This document shows positions 1-9,229 of a stretch of 64,000 nucleotides of DNA, one piece after another. Under the pieces are notes generated by a model that ran no database searches, was not told the origin of the DNA, and saw only the letters and a program-made list of their open reading frames with translations. Positions within the stretch are counted from its first letter, which is position 1, and the number at the start of each line of letters is the position of its first letter. A program made the translations under genes and the position numbers. The stretch comes from CAYPAV01 sp964408805 (GTDB taxonomy: Bacteria > Pseudomonadota > Alphaproteobacteria > UBA8366), in contig CAYPAV010000016.1 in the NCBI GenBank assembly GCA_964408805.1, positions 1-64,000 of the forward strand, read 5' to 3'.

Positions 1-36
1 ACCCCCGACCCCTACACGCCGCCCGAAAAGGGCTAG
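1..36 (+). CDS. C-terminal tail of an upstream gene (partial)
   Basis: The first twelve codons read through in one frame to a TAG at 34-36, giving a Pro-rich tail ending PPEKG. The start lies outside the window, so nothing can be said about function. The base composition is GC-rich like other coding DNA here, unlike the AT-rich DNA that follows, which supports it being the end of a real gene. It could be chance, since only 11 residues are visible. Confidence 0.35.
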   Translation, partial: TPDPYTPPEKG

Positions 37-400
37 ATCAGCCGGCGCGAGCCCCATCCGCCGCCGATTGGCGCTAAAACGGTACATTGATTGCACAGAT
101 CTATTTACGGCCCGTTTTGCCGGGCCGCGGTGATAGGTGACCAAAATGCTAGATCACAAGTTTGTTAAATAAAATTTACTTCTTGATAATGAAAAATTAA
201 TAATTAGACCTTATATTTAATATATTGTGGGGTTTGAAAAAATTACTGCTCAATAATTATTAATATATTCTACATTTATACATTAAAGTTTTTCATTTTG
301 TTTAAAAACAATAAATAACATAAATCAAAGTAATGGAGGAATTATACAGGGCGGTGTAGTTGCACCCGGTTGGCCGGCACGGCCAAGAAAGGAGGACGAT
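37..400. other. AT-rich intergenic region with a short hairpin
   Basis: No gene is supported here. A perfect 6-bp hairpin (GGCCCG / CGGGCC, loop TTTTGC) lies at 109-126 but has no T-run after it on either strand, so it is a weak terminator candidate at best. From about 140 to 345 the DNA is almost all A and T, in sharp contrast to the GC-rich surroundings, with runs such as ATAATTATTAATATATT. This may be a promoter region for the small secreted protein at 401 or a foreign remnant. A short antisense reading frame at 302-490 is an accident of composition. Confidence 0.6.
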
Positions 401-715
401 ATGGTCCGCCCAATGCTTGTATTGCTCGCTATCGCGACCGCGATATTCACCTCGACACCGACGGTCGCTCAAATGGTCTGTATGAACCACGTCGAAGTGG
501 TCGCCAAACTAAAGGACTTGCACAAAGAACAAAGCGCCGCCATGGGTCTGACGGCGTCGGGCCGCGTCGTGGAACTCTTCACGGCGAAGGACGGCGGCTG
601 GACGCTGGTGCAGACGCTGCCGAACGGCATGTCATGCCTGATTTCGGCGGGCGAGGACTGGGTCGAGACGGCGCCAGTCAAGAGCAGCAAGACCTCGGCA
701 CTCGGTAGCCACTAG
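401..715 (+). CDS. Small secreted protein of unknown function
   Basis: A 104-residue protein with a clear Sec signal peptide: Arg3, a hydrophobic stretch to about residue 18, and likely cleavage after TVA (residue 23). The mature part has two cysteines (Cys27 and Cys79) that could form one disulfide, flanking a segment with GRVVELF and GGWTLVQTLPNG. This pattern resembles small periplasmic proteins common in Alphaproteobacteria, for which I know no function. The start is well supported: AAAGGAGG lies five bases before ATG. It follows an AT-rich spacer and precedes hyuB by 132 bases in the same direction, but a shared operon is not evident. Confidence 0.8.
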   Translation: MVRPMLVLLAIATAIFTSTPTVAQMVCMNHVEVVAKLKDLHKEQSAAMGLTASGRVVELFTAKDGGWTLVQTLPNGMSCLISAGEDWVETAPVKSSKTSALGSH

Positions 716-847
716 GTATTTTCAGTCTCGTTCGGGCATTCCGGACGCCGCGCCGTTTGACAATTGGCGTCGGCAGACGCAATTCCCTCATAGACGTTCG
801 TCGAGGCCGAACATCCTCGGCGAACTCTTCACGTCCGGAAACACCGA

Positions 848-2530
848 ATGACGCCCGACATCGATCCGATCACGACCTCGGTCATCCAGCATCGTCTCAC
901 CGGCATCGTCGAGGAGATGGGCGAGGCAATGCTGCGCACCTCATACTCGCAGATACTGAATTCGAGCCGGGATTTCTCGATGGCGATCTGCGGCGCCGAT
1001 GGCGGACTGCTGTCGCAGGCGGAGCACATACCCGTCCATGTCGGCGCCATGTCCTGGGCGGCGAAGGAGGTGATCGATTATTTTGGCGCCGATGTTCACC
1101 CGGGAGATGTCTTCCTCCTGAACGACCCCTATTTCGGCGGCAGCCACCTTCCTGATTTGACGGCAATCGTGCCTGTGTTCGTAGATGGCCGTTGCCGTTT
1201 CTGGACCCTCAATCGGGCGCATCACTCCGATATCGGCGGGGCCACTTACGGCGCCTACAACGCGGCCGCAACCGAGATCTGGCAGGAAGGCCTCCGCATT
1301 CCGCCGATAAAACTCGACGACCGGGGCCGGCGGCGCGACGATATACACCGCATGCTGACGGTCAATGTCCGCCATCCTCGGGATTTCGAGGGCGACCTCG
1401 CGGCCCAGATCGGCTCGGTCAAGCTCGGCGAAAAGCGGCTCGACGCCCTGATCGCCGAATTCGACGGCGCTACCGTGACGGCGGCCGCAGCGCGCATTCT
1501 GGACGCCGCGGAAACCCAAGCCCGGTCGGTCGTCGAAACCTGGACCGATGGCGTCTATCACGGCACCGCCCTCCTCGACGACGATGGCCGCGGCAATATA
1601 GACATCGCAATCCGCGCCAAGGTGACCGTCGCCGGCAGCGATGTCGAAGTGGACCTTTCGGAGTCGGACCCGGAGGTCGAGAGCTTTATCAATTCCGCCT
1701 TCGCCAATACCCAATCGGCAGTGGCGATGACCTATGCTTTTTTGCTTGATCCCGGGATCGCGCAGAACGCGGGCACGATCCGGCCGTTGACGGTCAAGCT
1801 GCGTGAAGGGACGATCGTCTGGGCGCGGCCCGGCGCCCCGGTGACTCTCTCCACCTCGCATTGCGGTCAGGAAATCGTCGAGGCGATCGTTGATGCGATC
1901 GCCCCCGCCTGTCCGGAACGCGCCATGGCGGGCTGGGGCAAACGCTTCCGGATCGCGATCAAGGGCGACGATCCGAATTCCGGCGCACCCTTTATCTGGC
2001 ATATGTTCCACGCGCGCCCCGGCGCCGGTGCGTCCTCCGGCGGCGACGGCTGGCACGGCAGCGGCGAATGGCATTCAACGGGCGGCTTGAAGTTCGGTTC
2101 GGTCGAAGTGGCGGAGGCCCGTTTTCCCCTGTTCTTCGAACATCACGAATACCGTCCCCAATCGGGTGGCGACGGAAAATATGTTGGAGGTTCCGGTGTC
2201 GATCTCTCGCTCCATTTGGAGACCAATCAAGCCTGCACGGTGAACACCGCAGGCGAAGGCGTCCACCACGCGGCGGCGGGCCGCGAGGGCGGCACCGACG
2301 CGGCTCCCCATCATTACCAGGTACGCGATCCCGATGGGTCCCGCCTGAAATTGAGAACCAAACAGGAAGGGCTCACCGTCCAGGCCGGTTCGGTCTTCGA
2401 GGTGCATTCCGGCGGCGGCGGCGGCTGGGGAAAGCCGGCCGACCGATCGGCGGAGGCCCGTGCGCTCGACGCCAGTGAAGGATTGCCGCCCTATCTCGGA
2501 GACGCCGCCATCGACGAGGGGGCGAGCTAG
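848..2530 (+). CDS. hyuB: Hydantoinase B / oxoprolinase family, subunit B
   Basis: A 560-residue protein of the HyuB family, the usual length for this subunit. The N-terminus has the family pattern DPITTSVIQHRL followed by an EEMGEAMLRTSYS-like segment and DFSMAICGADGGLLSQ; the C-terminus is Gly-rich (SGGGGGWGKP), as in the family. HyuB works with HyuA to open five-membered cyclic amides such as N-methylhydantoin or 5-oxoproline with ATP; acetone carboxylase subunits are relatives. The cognate subunit begins four bases after the stop codon, so the pair is surely co-transcribed. The exact substrate cannot be read from sequence. No strong ribosome site is visible before the ATG. Confidence 0.92.
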   Translation: MTPDIDPITTSVIQHRLTGIVEEMGEAMLRTSYSQILNSSRDFSMAICGADGGLLSQAEHIPVHVGAMSWAAKEVIDYFGADVHPGDVFLLNDPYFGGSHLPDLTAIVPVFVDGRCRFWTLNRAHHSDIGGATYGAYNAAATEIWQEGLRIPPIKLDDRGRRRDDIHRMLTVNVRHPRDFEGDLAAQIGSVKLGEKRLDALIAEFDGATVTAAAARILDAAETQARSVVETWTDGVYHGTALLDDDGRGNIDIAIRAKVTVAGSDVEVDLSESDPEVESFINSAFANTQSAVAMTYAFLLDPGIAQNAGTIRPLTVKLREGTIVWARPGAPVTLSTSHCGQEIVEAIVDAIAPACPERAMAGWGKRFRIAIKGDDPNSGAPFIWHMFHARPGAGASSGGDGWHGSGEWHSTGGLKFGSVEVAEARFPLFFEHHEYRPQSGGDGKYVGGSGVDLSLHLETNQACTVNTAGEGVHHAAAGREGGTDAAPHHYQVRDPDGSRLKLRTKQEGLTVQAGSVFEVHSGGGGGWGKPADRSAEARALDASEGLPPYLGDAAIDEGAS

Positions 2531-2534
2531 GATC

Positions 2535-4577
2535 ATGTACCGTATCGGCATCGATATCGGTGGCACCTTCACCGACCTCGTCATCGTCGACGAGGTGGGC
2601 GCGGTCAGTTTCGGCAAGACGCCTTCCGACCCCACTGACCAGTCGATCGGCGTCATGACCGGGCTTGAGATGATGGCGGAACGGTTCGGGCTCTCGCTCG
2701 GCGACCTCCTCGGCCGGACGGAACGGGTCGTTCATGGCACCACCGTCGCGACCAATGCGCTTCTGGAGCGGATGGGTGCCAAGCTCGGCCTTCTGACGAC
2801 GGAGGGGCACCGCGATGTCCTGGAGATGCGGGAGGGGTTGAAGCCTGAACGCTACAACCTCCGCCTTCCCCGGCACCCGGCCTTGGTGCCACGAGCGATG
2901 CGCCTAGGTGTTCGGGAACGCATGCGCCATACCGGCGAGGTCGAGACACCGCTCGACGATGACTCGCTCTCGGCGGCGATCGAGACGCTGCGGGGACAAA
3001 AGGTGACGGCGGTCGCGGTCTGCTACCTCCATGCCTATGCCAATCCGGCGCACGAACGGGCGACCAGGGATCGGCTCGCTAAGGCGTTGCCGGACGTCTA
3101 TGTCTCGCTCTCCTCGGAAGTGTTGCCGCAGATCAAGGAATACGAGCGGGTCTCGACGACGGTGGTGAACGCCTATGTGGGGCCGGTATTGGAGAGATAC
3201 CTCGTCCGGCTCGACACCCGGCTGCGCGAGGCGGGGTATCAAAACCCAGCCCTCATCACGCTTTCCCATGGCGGCGTGGCGCCGATCACTGAGGCCATCC
3301 GGCTTGCCGCCGGAACCGTGCTTTCGGGTCCCGCCGGCGGGCTCGCGGGCGCCCGTCATGCCAGCGGGATCATGGGTCTCGGCGACATGATCCCCTTCGA
3401 TATGGGCGGCACCTCGACCGATATTTCGTTGATCGTGGACGGCGAGGCTACCCTTTCCTCGGACCGCAGCGTCGCCGGCGAACGGATTGCGCTCTCCAGT
3501 CTTGATATCGTGACCTTGGGAGCGGGCGGCGGGTCCATCGCCGCGGTGAATTCGGGTGGGCTCCTGGAAGTCGGCCCAAGGAGTGCCGGCGCCGTCCCCG
3601 GCCCCGCCTGCTACGGCCAAGGCGGAACCGAGCCCACGGTCACCGATGCCAATGTGGCGCTTGGGTATCTCGACCCGTCGGGTTTTCTCGGCGGACGGGA
3701 CGCGCTCGATCGCGATGCGGCGACGGCTGCCCTGACGGGACTTGGGGAGAAACTCGGGATCGAGACGATCGAGGCGGCCGAGGGTGTCTTCCGCGTCGTC
3801 AACACGCAGATGGCGGAAGGCATCCGGCTCGCCACCGTGCGTCGCGGCGTCGACCCAAGGCGCTTCGCGCTGTTCGGCTTCGGCGGCGCGGCCGGCCTCC
3901 ATGTCACCGCACTGGCGCGGATGCTCGACTTGAACCGGGTCATCGTGCCGCGCGTGGCCTCGGTTCTCTCGGCATGGGGTATGCTGACGACGGATCTTCG
4001 CTACGAGATGACCCGGACCAGATTCGGCGAGACCGGCGAGCTTACGCCAAAAGTCCTCCGCGCCCTTTATGATGGTCTGGAGGAAGAGGCGCGGCTCGCA
4101 CTCGCCGCTTGGTTCGAAGGCGAGATCGAGACCGTAAGATCGGCCGATATGCGCTACGGGGAGCAGATCCACGAGATCGACGTCGACCTCGACCAACTCG
4201 ATTTTGCGGACGAGGCGGTCGTGGCCGCCCTGAAACGCGCCTTCGAGGCACGGCACGAGACGCTCTACACCTATTCGCTCAAGGATCGGGACCCGGTCCT
4301 GGTCAACGCGAAGGTGGCGTCGATCGGCCGCCTTGAGGCCCCACCCGCCGAACCGGCGGCGACCGCGGACCACCCGGCGCCGCCAAGCGGCGCGCGGCCG
4401 GTCTATCTCGACGGCTGGATCGAGGCATCGGTCTATCCCTTCGCCGATTTGCAGGCGGGCCAAACCATCACGGGACCCGCCGTGATCGAGGCGGAAACCA
4501 CGACCGTCCTGCTCCACCCCGGCGACCGCGCGACGGCGACCGAGATGGGGTGGCTGGATATCGCGATCGCGGATTAA
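2535..4577 (+). CDS. hyuA: Hydantoinase A / oxoprolinase family, ATP-binding subunit
   Basis: A 680-residue HyuA-type protein. It opens with YRIGIDIGGTFTDLV, the phosphate-binding N-terminus of the hydantoinase A fold, has VVHGTTVATNALLER near residue 75, and PFDMGGTSTDISL near residue 290 as a second ATP-site motif. I placed the start at the ATG at 2535 because it gives the canonical N-terminus; an upstream in-frame extension would overlap hyuB and adds no family sequence. It carries the ATP-dependent half of the reaction: phosphorylation of the ring carbonyl before hydrolysis in 5-oxoprolinases and N-methylhydantoinases. It forms a two-gene unit with hyuB. The substrate is unresolved. Confidence 0.93.
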   Translation: MYRIGIDIGGTFTDLVIVDEVGAVSFGKTPSDPTDQSIGVMTGLEMMAERFGLSLGDLLGRTERVVHGTTVATNALLERMGAKLGLLTTEGHRDVLEMREGLKPERYNLRLPRHPALVPRAMRLGVRERMRHTGEVETPLDDDSLSAAIETLRGQKVTAVAVCYLHAYANPAHERATRDRLAKALPDVYVSLSSEVLPQIKEYERVSTTVVNAYVGPVLERYLVRLDTRLREAGYQNPALITLSHGGVAPITEAIRLAAGTVLSGPAGGLAGARHASGIMGLGDMIPFDMGGTSTDISLIVDGEATLSSDRSVAGERIALSSLDIVTLGAGGGSIAAVNSGGLLEVGPRSAGAVPGPACYGQGGTEPTVTDANVALGYLDPSGFLGGRDALDRDAATAALTGLGEKLGIETIEAAEGVFRVVNTQMAEGIRLATVRRGVDPRRFALFGFGGAAGLHVTALARMLDLNRVIVPRVASVLSAWGMLTTDLRYEMTRTRFGETGELTPKVLRALYDGLEEEARLALAAWFEGEIETVRSADMRYGEQIHEIDVDLDQLDFADEAVVAALKRAFEARHETLYTYSLKDRDPVLVNAKVASIGRLEAPPAEPAATADHPAPPSGARPVYLDGWIEASVYPFADLQAGQTITGPAVIEAETTTVLLHPGDRATATEMGWLDIAIAD

Positions 4578-4630
4578 GTGGGCACCGATTGTGCGGCCCC
4601 CTAAAAATTAGTTTCTGCTCTCCGCTTCAG

Positions 4631-4660
4631 TTGACTCCCCGCGGCATCGTCCTCGACAAT
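4631..4660 (+). promoter_or_regulatory. Possible sigma-70 promoter for the caspase-TctC gene
   Basis: TTGACT at 4631-4636 and GACAAT at 4655-4660 are separated by 18 bases and lie about 50 bases before the ATG at 4713. The -35 element matches the consensus at five of six bases; the -10 is weaker. Such matches occur by chance, so this is only a candidate. Confidence 0.35.
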
Positions 4661-4712
4661 CGTTTCAATTCGACTCAGCGCCTAGACTTGTTTAGGTGCC
4701 GGAGAAAGGCGA

Positions 4713-6767
4713 ATGCGACGATTTTGGCTCAATCTGGTTTTTGCGGCTCCGCTGCTGGTTGCGATGGGGATGCCGGCTCTTGCCGACAAGACACGCGGGC
4801 TCTCAATTCAGCTCCGCGCGTCGGAGGCAAAGGACGCGCCCGTCACGGGAAGTGTCCGACTCTACACCAAATCCTATGCCCTCGTCGTCGGGATCAACGA
4901 CTATAGGGGACGTGCCTGGGGACGCCTGGCCAAGGCCGAGGACGATGCCCGCAAAGTGCAGCGCGCACTCGAACGCAAGGGTTTCGAAGTAACGCCCGTT
5001 TTCAATCCCGACTCGCGGTCACTCAAGCTGGCTTTCGAGGATTTCTTCATCGAGAAGGGACGCGATCCAAATGCGCGGCTATTCGTCTGGTATGCGGGGC
5101 ATGGCCACACGGTGGACGGCGAAGGATATCTGATCCCGTCGGACGGCGTCTCGCCAAGGGACGAAATCCGTTTCTTGCGAACCGCATTGTCGTTGCGGGA
5201 ATTCGGCAGGTTCGTCCGTCTCGCCAAATCGAAGCACGTTTTCACGGTATTCGACTCGTGTTTTTCGGGTACCATTTTCGACGTCGCCCGCTCGTCGAAC
5301 ACGCCGCCCCAGATCACCCGGATCACGACCGAGCCGGTGCGCCAATTCCTGAGTTCGGGCGATGCGGGCCAGAAAGTATCGGACGACGGAACCTTCGCCG
5401 ACCTTTTCATCGAGGCGTTGGAGGGACGGCGCCGGGCCGACCCGAACGCCGATGGCTATCTCACCGCAAGCGAACTCGGCGCCTATCTCGACAGCAAAAT
5501 GTCGAACCTGACCAACAATCGACAGACGCCACGCTACGGAAAATTGAGTGACAAGCGGTGCGACAAGGGCGACTTCGTGTTCGCCTTGGCGAAACCGCGC
5601 CCGAGCCAAGCGAGCAGAAATCCACCGTCTACGCCCCAGGCGGACAAGGAAACCGTCTTCTGGCAATCGATCCAAGGAAGTACCGATCCGGCGGATTTCG
5701 AGGCCTATTTGGAAACATTCCCGAAGGGTACTTTTTCGGCGTTGGCCCGCGTGAAGATAAGGAAACTGAAAGCCCGACGCGTTGCGGCTCGAACGGCTCC
5801 GGCGACACGAAGAAGGATCCAACCATCTCAACCTGCCTCGATGCCGCGGCGACCGCTGGGCCGGTCGACCGAGAGGCCAAATTTTCCGTGCTCAAGCGCA
5901 AAGCTGATTGTTCCTTGGGGTGCGGGCGGCGGGACTCACGTCATCGCGAAGATGTTCGAGAAATCGATCCGCAAGCTTGGTGTTTCGCCAATGCTGCAAG
6001 TCGTCACCATACCCGGCCAGGGCGGCAACAAGGGTGCGAAGGTCGCGGCACGCGCCGAACCTGACGGCTGCACCCTCTTCGTCATCCATCAGAGCGCGAT
6101 CACGAGCTATTTGAACAGCCGGATCAATTTCCACTTTGATAATTTCGAGACGGTCTCGCTATTGACGTCATCACCGGACATCATCGCAGGCGCCAATAAC
6201 GTGCCGTGGAACAATTTCAATGAGTTCCGCCGGGCGACCATCGCAGCGCCGGGAGAAATCACTGTCGGCGCCACATTTGACTCGACGAGCCAGTTCAACT
6301 GGTTGTTCCTTGAGGAACAGACCGGCATGCAGTTCAGATTCGTGCCTTACGACGGCACTCGCCAACGTATGACGGCACTCCTGTCGGGCAGCATCCAAAT
6401 GGGTGGAATCAGCGTCACGGCAGGCCGAAGATATGTGGCCTCCGGCGAACTAAAGGCATTCGCGATCGCGGCGGAAAGACGGTCGAAGTTCTTGCCCCAT
6501 ATTCCAACGTTGAAAGAGCTCGGTATCGACCTGGTTTCGGCGCTTCGTCGGGGAATCGTGGCGCCGAAGGGGACATCGCGGAGCAGAATTATGCATTGGG
6601 CACGGGTCTTTAAGCGAGCGGCCGAGGACCCCGAACTTCGCCGATGGATGAACGGCAAGGGTATAGACGTGAACTGGGCCGGCCCGGACGCTTACCGCGC
6701 ATGGGCCAGTAAAACCTTCGCCGCCTACAAGAGGGCTGCGATCAAGAGCGGCCTGTGGAAGCGGTGA
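4713..6767 (+). CDS. Secreted caspase-like (C14) protease fused to a TctC solute-binding domain
   Basis: A 684-residue exported protein with an unusual domain order. Residues 1-24 are a signal peptide (cleavage after PALA). Residues 54-290 are a bacterial caspase/metacaspase fold (ALVVGINDY) with catalytic His130 in WYAGHG and Cys183 in DSCFSG. DPNADGYLTASE (243-254) looks like an EF-hand loop but occurs widely in bacterial caspases. Residues 317-352 carry a DPADFEAYLETFPKGTF motif, common after such caspase domains. A basic Pro/Arg-rich linker (355-392) leads to a TctC/Bug domain (396-684: KLIVPWGAGGG, EPDGCTL, VPYDGT, LKELGIDL). TctC proteins normally bind organic acids for tripartite carriers; no TctA/TctB is in this window. 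GGAGAAAGG precedes the ATG. Both halves look intact. Confidence 0.88.
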   Translation: MRRFWLNLVFAAPLLVAMGMPALADKTRGLSIQLRASEAKDAPVTGSVRLYTKSYALVVGINDYRGRAWGRLAKAEDDARKVQRALERKGFEVTPVFNPDSRSLKLAFEDFFIEKGRDPNARLFVWYAGHGHTVDGEGYLIPSDGVSPRDEIRFLRTALSLREFGRFVRLAKSKHVFTVFDSCFSGTIFDVARSSNTPPQITRITTEPVRQFLSSGDAGQKVSDDGTFADLFIEALEGRRRADPNADGYLTASELGAYLDSKMSNLTNNRQTPRYGKLSDKRCDKGDFVFALAKPRPSQASRNPPSTPQADKETVFWQSIQGSTDPADFEAYLETFPKGTFSALARVKIRKLKARRVAARTAPATRRRIQPSQPASMPRRPLGRSTERPNFPCSSAKLIVPWGAGGGTHVIAKMFEKSIRKLGVSPMLQVVTIPGQGGNKGAKVAARAEPDGCTLFVIHQSAITSYLNSRINFHFDNFETVSLLTSSPDIIAGANNVPWNNFNEFRRATIAAPGEITVGATFDSTSQFNWLFLEEQTGMQFRFVPYDGTRQRMTALLSGSIQMGGISVTAGRRYVASGELKAFAIAAERRSKFLPHIPTLKELGIDLVSALRRGIVAPKGTSRSRIMHWARVFKRAAEDPELRRWMNGKGIDVNWAGPDAYRAWASKTFAAYKRAAIKSGLWKR

Positions 6768-6777
6768 TTATCGAGCC

Positions 6778-7701
6778 TTAATCTGCCCGCATCCGAGCAG
6801 AAAAACTCACCGCCGGCACTTCGGCGATGCCCTCCGCGAACATCCGGAAGACGTCGTTGAACCACATCACGAAGCGGTCGGCATGTTCGCCGGTGCCGAT
6901 CGGGTATTGGCGCATCCGCCAGCGGTTCGCCGCGCCCGAATTGTAGTAGACGCCGCCCGCGTTGTAGGCGCAGGCGACCTTCGGCGGGTCCAGGTTGGTT
7001 TGCGGGCCTTGTCGCGCGATGTAGGCGGTGCCGGCGCGGATCGCGTTTGCCGCCTCGAAAAGCCATTCCCGATCGATCGCCGCGACATCGACATCGTCGG
7101 CGCCGGCGAGCGTGCCCCGCGCGGTCGAAATCAGGGTCTGCATCAGCCCGGGCGAGACCTTGTTCGGCGTTTCCTCGTCGGATTCGTAGCCCGGTTCCTC
7201 GCGAACGGCGAACCGGTTGCCGCGGCTCTCCGTGCAGATCGTCGCCAGGATCAATTCGGCCGGGACGTCGTAGCGCACCGACATCTCGACGATCGGCGCT
7301 TGGTAGCTCTCCCAGATCGCGGGCACCGTGACCAGACGACCGCGCGAGACCGGCACCTCGCCGGCGACCTCGATACCGCGCGGGGTCAGCCGCCAGGAAA
7401 CGCCGTCCCGATAGGCATGCAATTCGCGAAGTTCCGCCAACGGGTCGGTGGCCGTCGTCCCATCCTCGACTGGCGGAATCAGAGCAATCCAGGTCCTGGC
7501 GTCGACGCTGCCGGTGACTTCGAGACCGCGCGCCGCCTGGAATTGCCGCACCGCGGCCGCCGTGTTGCCGCCGAAGATTCCATCCGGCCGCCCCACCACA
7601 TCGAACCCCCGATCGCGAAGCGCTTCCTGAATCGCGACGACATGCTCGCCCCGAGTGGCCGGGCGCGTCCATTCGAGTTTTCTCTTGAATTCGATGGGCA
7701 T
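6778..7701 (-). CDS. Peptidoglycan-binding and lytic transglycosylase-like protein
   Basis: A 307-residue protein combining an N-terminal PG_binding_1 domain (about residues 15-75: VVAIQEALRDRGFDV, DGIFGGNTAAAVRQFQ) with an SLT-type lysozyme fold. The catalytic glutamate is likely the Glu of ILATICTESRGN (residue 158), followed by the family's SPGLMQT. I chose the start at 7701 because AAGGAGG lies eight bases before it; an upstream in-frame ATG at 7749 lacks such a site. No signal peptide is seen, so export would need another route, or it may act in lysis like phage-type enzymes. It is convergent with the caspase-TctC gene (10 bases apart) and divergent from tlyA. Confidence 0.82.
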   Translation of the reverse strand: MPIEFKRKLEWTRPATRGEHVVAIQEALRDRGFDVVGRPDGIFGGNTAAAVRQFQAARGLEVTGSVDARTWIALIPPVEDGTTATDPLAELRELHAYRDGVSWRLTPRGIEVAGEVPVSRGRLVTVPAIWESYQAPIVEMSVRYDVPAELILATICTESRGNRFAVREEPGYESDEETPNKVSPGLMQTLISTARGTLAGADDVDVAAIDREWLFEAANAIRAGTAYIARQGPQTNLDPPKVACAYNAGGVYYNSGAANRWRMRQYPIGTGEHADRFVMWFNDVFRMFAEGIAEVPAVSFSARMRAD

Positions 7702-7799
7702 CCCGCGCGCCTCCTTGTAGATTTCCGCATGGATATCGAGGTTGATCAATTGCGCGACTCTATTTGAACTAGAAAATTATTTCCAATGACATTTTCTGG

Positions 7800-8555
7800 A
7801 TGCAGTTCATGAAATCACCCGGTAAGACGCGCGCCGACCAACTCCTCGTCGCGCGGGGGCTCGCCGAGAGCCGGACCAAGGCACAGGCGCTGATCATGGC
7901 GGGCGTGGTCTATAGCGGCGAGCGGCGGATCGAGAAACCCGGCGACCGATTGGCCGAGGACATCCCCCTTGAGCTCCGGGAGAAACCCCACCCCTGGGTC
8001 TCGCGCGGCGGGGTGAAGCTGGCGCATGGACTGGATTGTTTCGATATCGATCCAACGAGCCTGACCGCTATCGACATCGGTGCCTCGACCGGCGGCTTCA
8101 CGGATGTGCTCCTCTCCCGGGGGGCCGCAAGGGTCCATGCGGTCGATGTGGGCCGGGGTCAGCTCGACTGGAAACTTCGCCAGGACGCGCGGGTCGTGAT
8201 TCACGAAGGCCTTAACGCGCGGACGCTCACGGCCGAGCACATTCCGGACCCGGTCGATCTCGTGGTCTGCGACGCGAGCTTCATCGGTCTCGAAAAAGTG
8301 CTGCCGGCCGCCCTCGCCTTGACCCGACCCGGAGCCCGGCTGGTGGCGCTGATCAAACCGCAATTCCAGGCCGGACGACGCGACATCGCCAAGGGGGGCG
8401 TCGTTCGCGATACCGACGTCCACGCGCGCGTCTGCGAGGAAGTCCGAACCTGGCTCGAGTCGGAAATGGCCTGGCGCGTCCTCGGTGTCGAGGAGAGCCC
8501 GATCCGAGGCCCCAAAGGCAATGTCGAGTTCCTGATCGCCGCCGTCAGAGATTGA
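7800..8555 (+). CDS. tlyA: TlyA-family rRNA 2'-O-methyltransferase
   Basis: A 251-residue TlyA protein, the normal family length. Residues about 9-70 are an S4 RNA-binding domain (TRADQLLVARGLAESR, AQALIMAGVVYSG), followed by an FtsJ-like methyltransferase fold with the SAM motif AIDIGASTGGFTDVLL and DLVVCDASFIGLEKVLP. In mycobacteria TlyA methylates the ribose of cytidines in 16S and 23S rRNA, and its loss gives capreomycin resistance; many annotations still say hemolysin A. Two start codons are possible (7800 and 7809), neither with a clear ribosome site. It is divergent from the transglycosylase gene and convergent with the SCO-like gene. Confidence 0.93.
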   Translation: MQFMKSPGKTRADQLLVARGLAESRTKAQALIMAGVVYSGERRIEKPGDRLAEDIPLELREKPHPWVSRGGVKLAHGLDCFDIDPTSLTAIDIGASTGGFTDVLLSRGAARVHAVDVGRGQLDWKLRQDARVVIHEGLNARTLTAEHIPDPVDLVVCDASFIGLEKVLPAALALTRPGARLVALIKPQFQAGRRDIAKGGVVRDTDVHARVCEEVRTWLESEMAWRVLGVEESPIRGPKGNVEFLIAAVRD

Positions 8556-8617
8556 ACTTCCGCAAGCGGCTCAGTCCGAGCCAAGCCGGGCTTATCCTCG
8601 GGCGCCCGATCGCAATG

Positions 8618-9229
8618 TTAAAGCCATTGTGCCAACTTCCGCCGGAACATCGACTCCGAAGCCGCGTTGATGATGGCGGAGAACCTGCCCCGTCGATCGA
8701 TCAATTGGACCGTCGCGTTGTGCACGAACCCACCGGCGCCGTCCGGAACGACGATCACGCCGAACGCGTTGAGCAGACGCCGAAGCCCTTCCGGCGTTCG
8801 CGCGCGGGCAAGACGCCAGGTGTCTCCCGTCTCGATCCCGATCGCCTCCGCGTGTTCGGCTAGCTGGGCGACGTCGTCATGGGCGGAATCCAATGTGATG
8901 CCGATCAACACGGGGTTTCCCGCGCCGGCCCCGCGAGAGCGCTCGTTCAAATCGTGAAATGCTATCTGCAGGGTGTTACAGACCGTCGCGCAACGCGTGT
9001 AGATAAATTCCACGAGAACAATCCGTCCTGCGAAATCATCGAGACTGAAGGATCGACCGCCGTGATCGACGAGTTCGACCATCGGAAGCTCCCGCGGCGC
9101 CTGGAACAGTGTCAGTCGGCGGGCGCCTTCCGTGGTGAAGGCCTGGAACCCGTTCGTCGCCAACGCGATCACGCTCAAACCAAGCGCCGCGAGAGCCACC
9201 ATCCAGGCTGATTGCCGCGATTTCACCAT
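8618..9229 (-). CDS. SCO1/SenC-like membrane-anchored thioredoxin-fold protein
   Basis: A 203-residue protein with an N-terminal membrane anchor (residues 8-25) and a thioredoxin-like domain. It has the SCO copper signature: Cys80-x3-Cys84 in YTRCATVC and a distal His170 in FVHNATVQLID. SCO proteins deliver copper to cytochrome c oxidase or act as thiol reductases. I set the start at 9229 (MVKSRQS) because it gives a compact anchor; the frame stays open upstream but that sequence is Cys/Arg-rich and unlike protein. It is divergent within the family, and no cytochrome oxidase gene lies nearby, so the copper partner is unknown. Confidence 0.8.
   Translation of the reverse strand: MVKSRQSAWMVALAALGLSVIALATNGFQAFTTEGARRLTLFQAPRELPMVELVDHGGRSFSLDDFAGRIVLVEFIYTRCATVCNTLQIAFHDLNERSRGAGAGNPVLIGITLDSAHDDVAQLAEHAEAIGIETGDTWRLARARTPEGLRRLLNAFGVIVVPDGAGGFVHNATVQLIDRRGRFSAIINAASESMFRRKLAQWL

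Noticed and set aside
109..126. Perfect hairpin as a terminator for the gene ending at 36
   Set aside because: No T-run follows on either strand and it lies over 70 bases past the stop.
302..490. Antisense frame across the AT-rich spacer
   Set aside because: Low-complexity, overlaps the well-supported secreted-protein gene at 401.
2904..4517. 537-codon open frame opposite hyuA
   Set aside because: A shadow of hyuA; no ribosome site or recognisable domain.
5439..5475. EF-hand calcium loop in the caspase protein
   Set aside because: The DxNxDG pattern fits, but the same segment is common in bacterial caspase-fold proteins and need not bind calcium.
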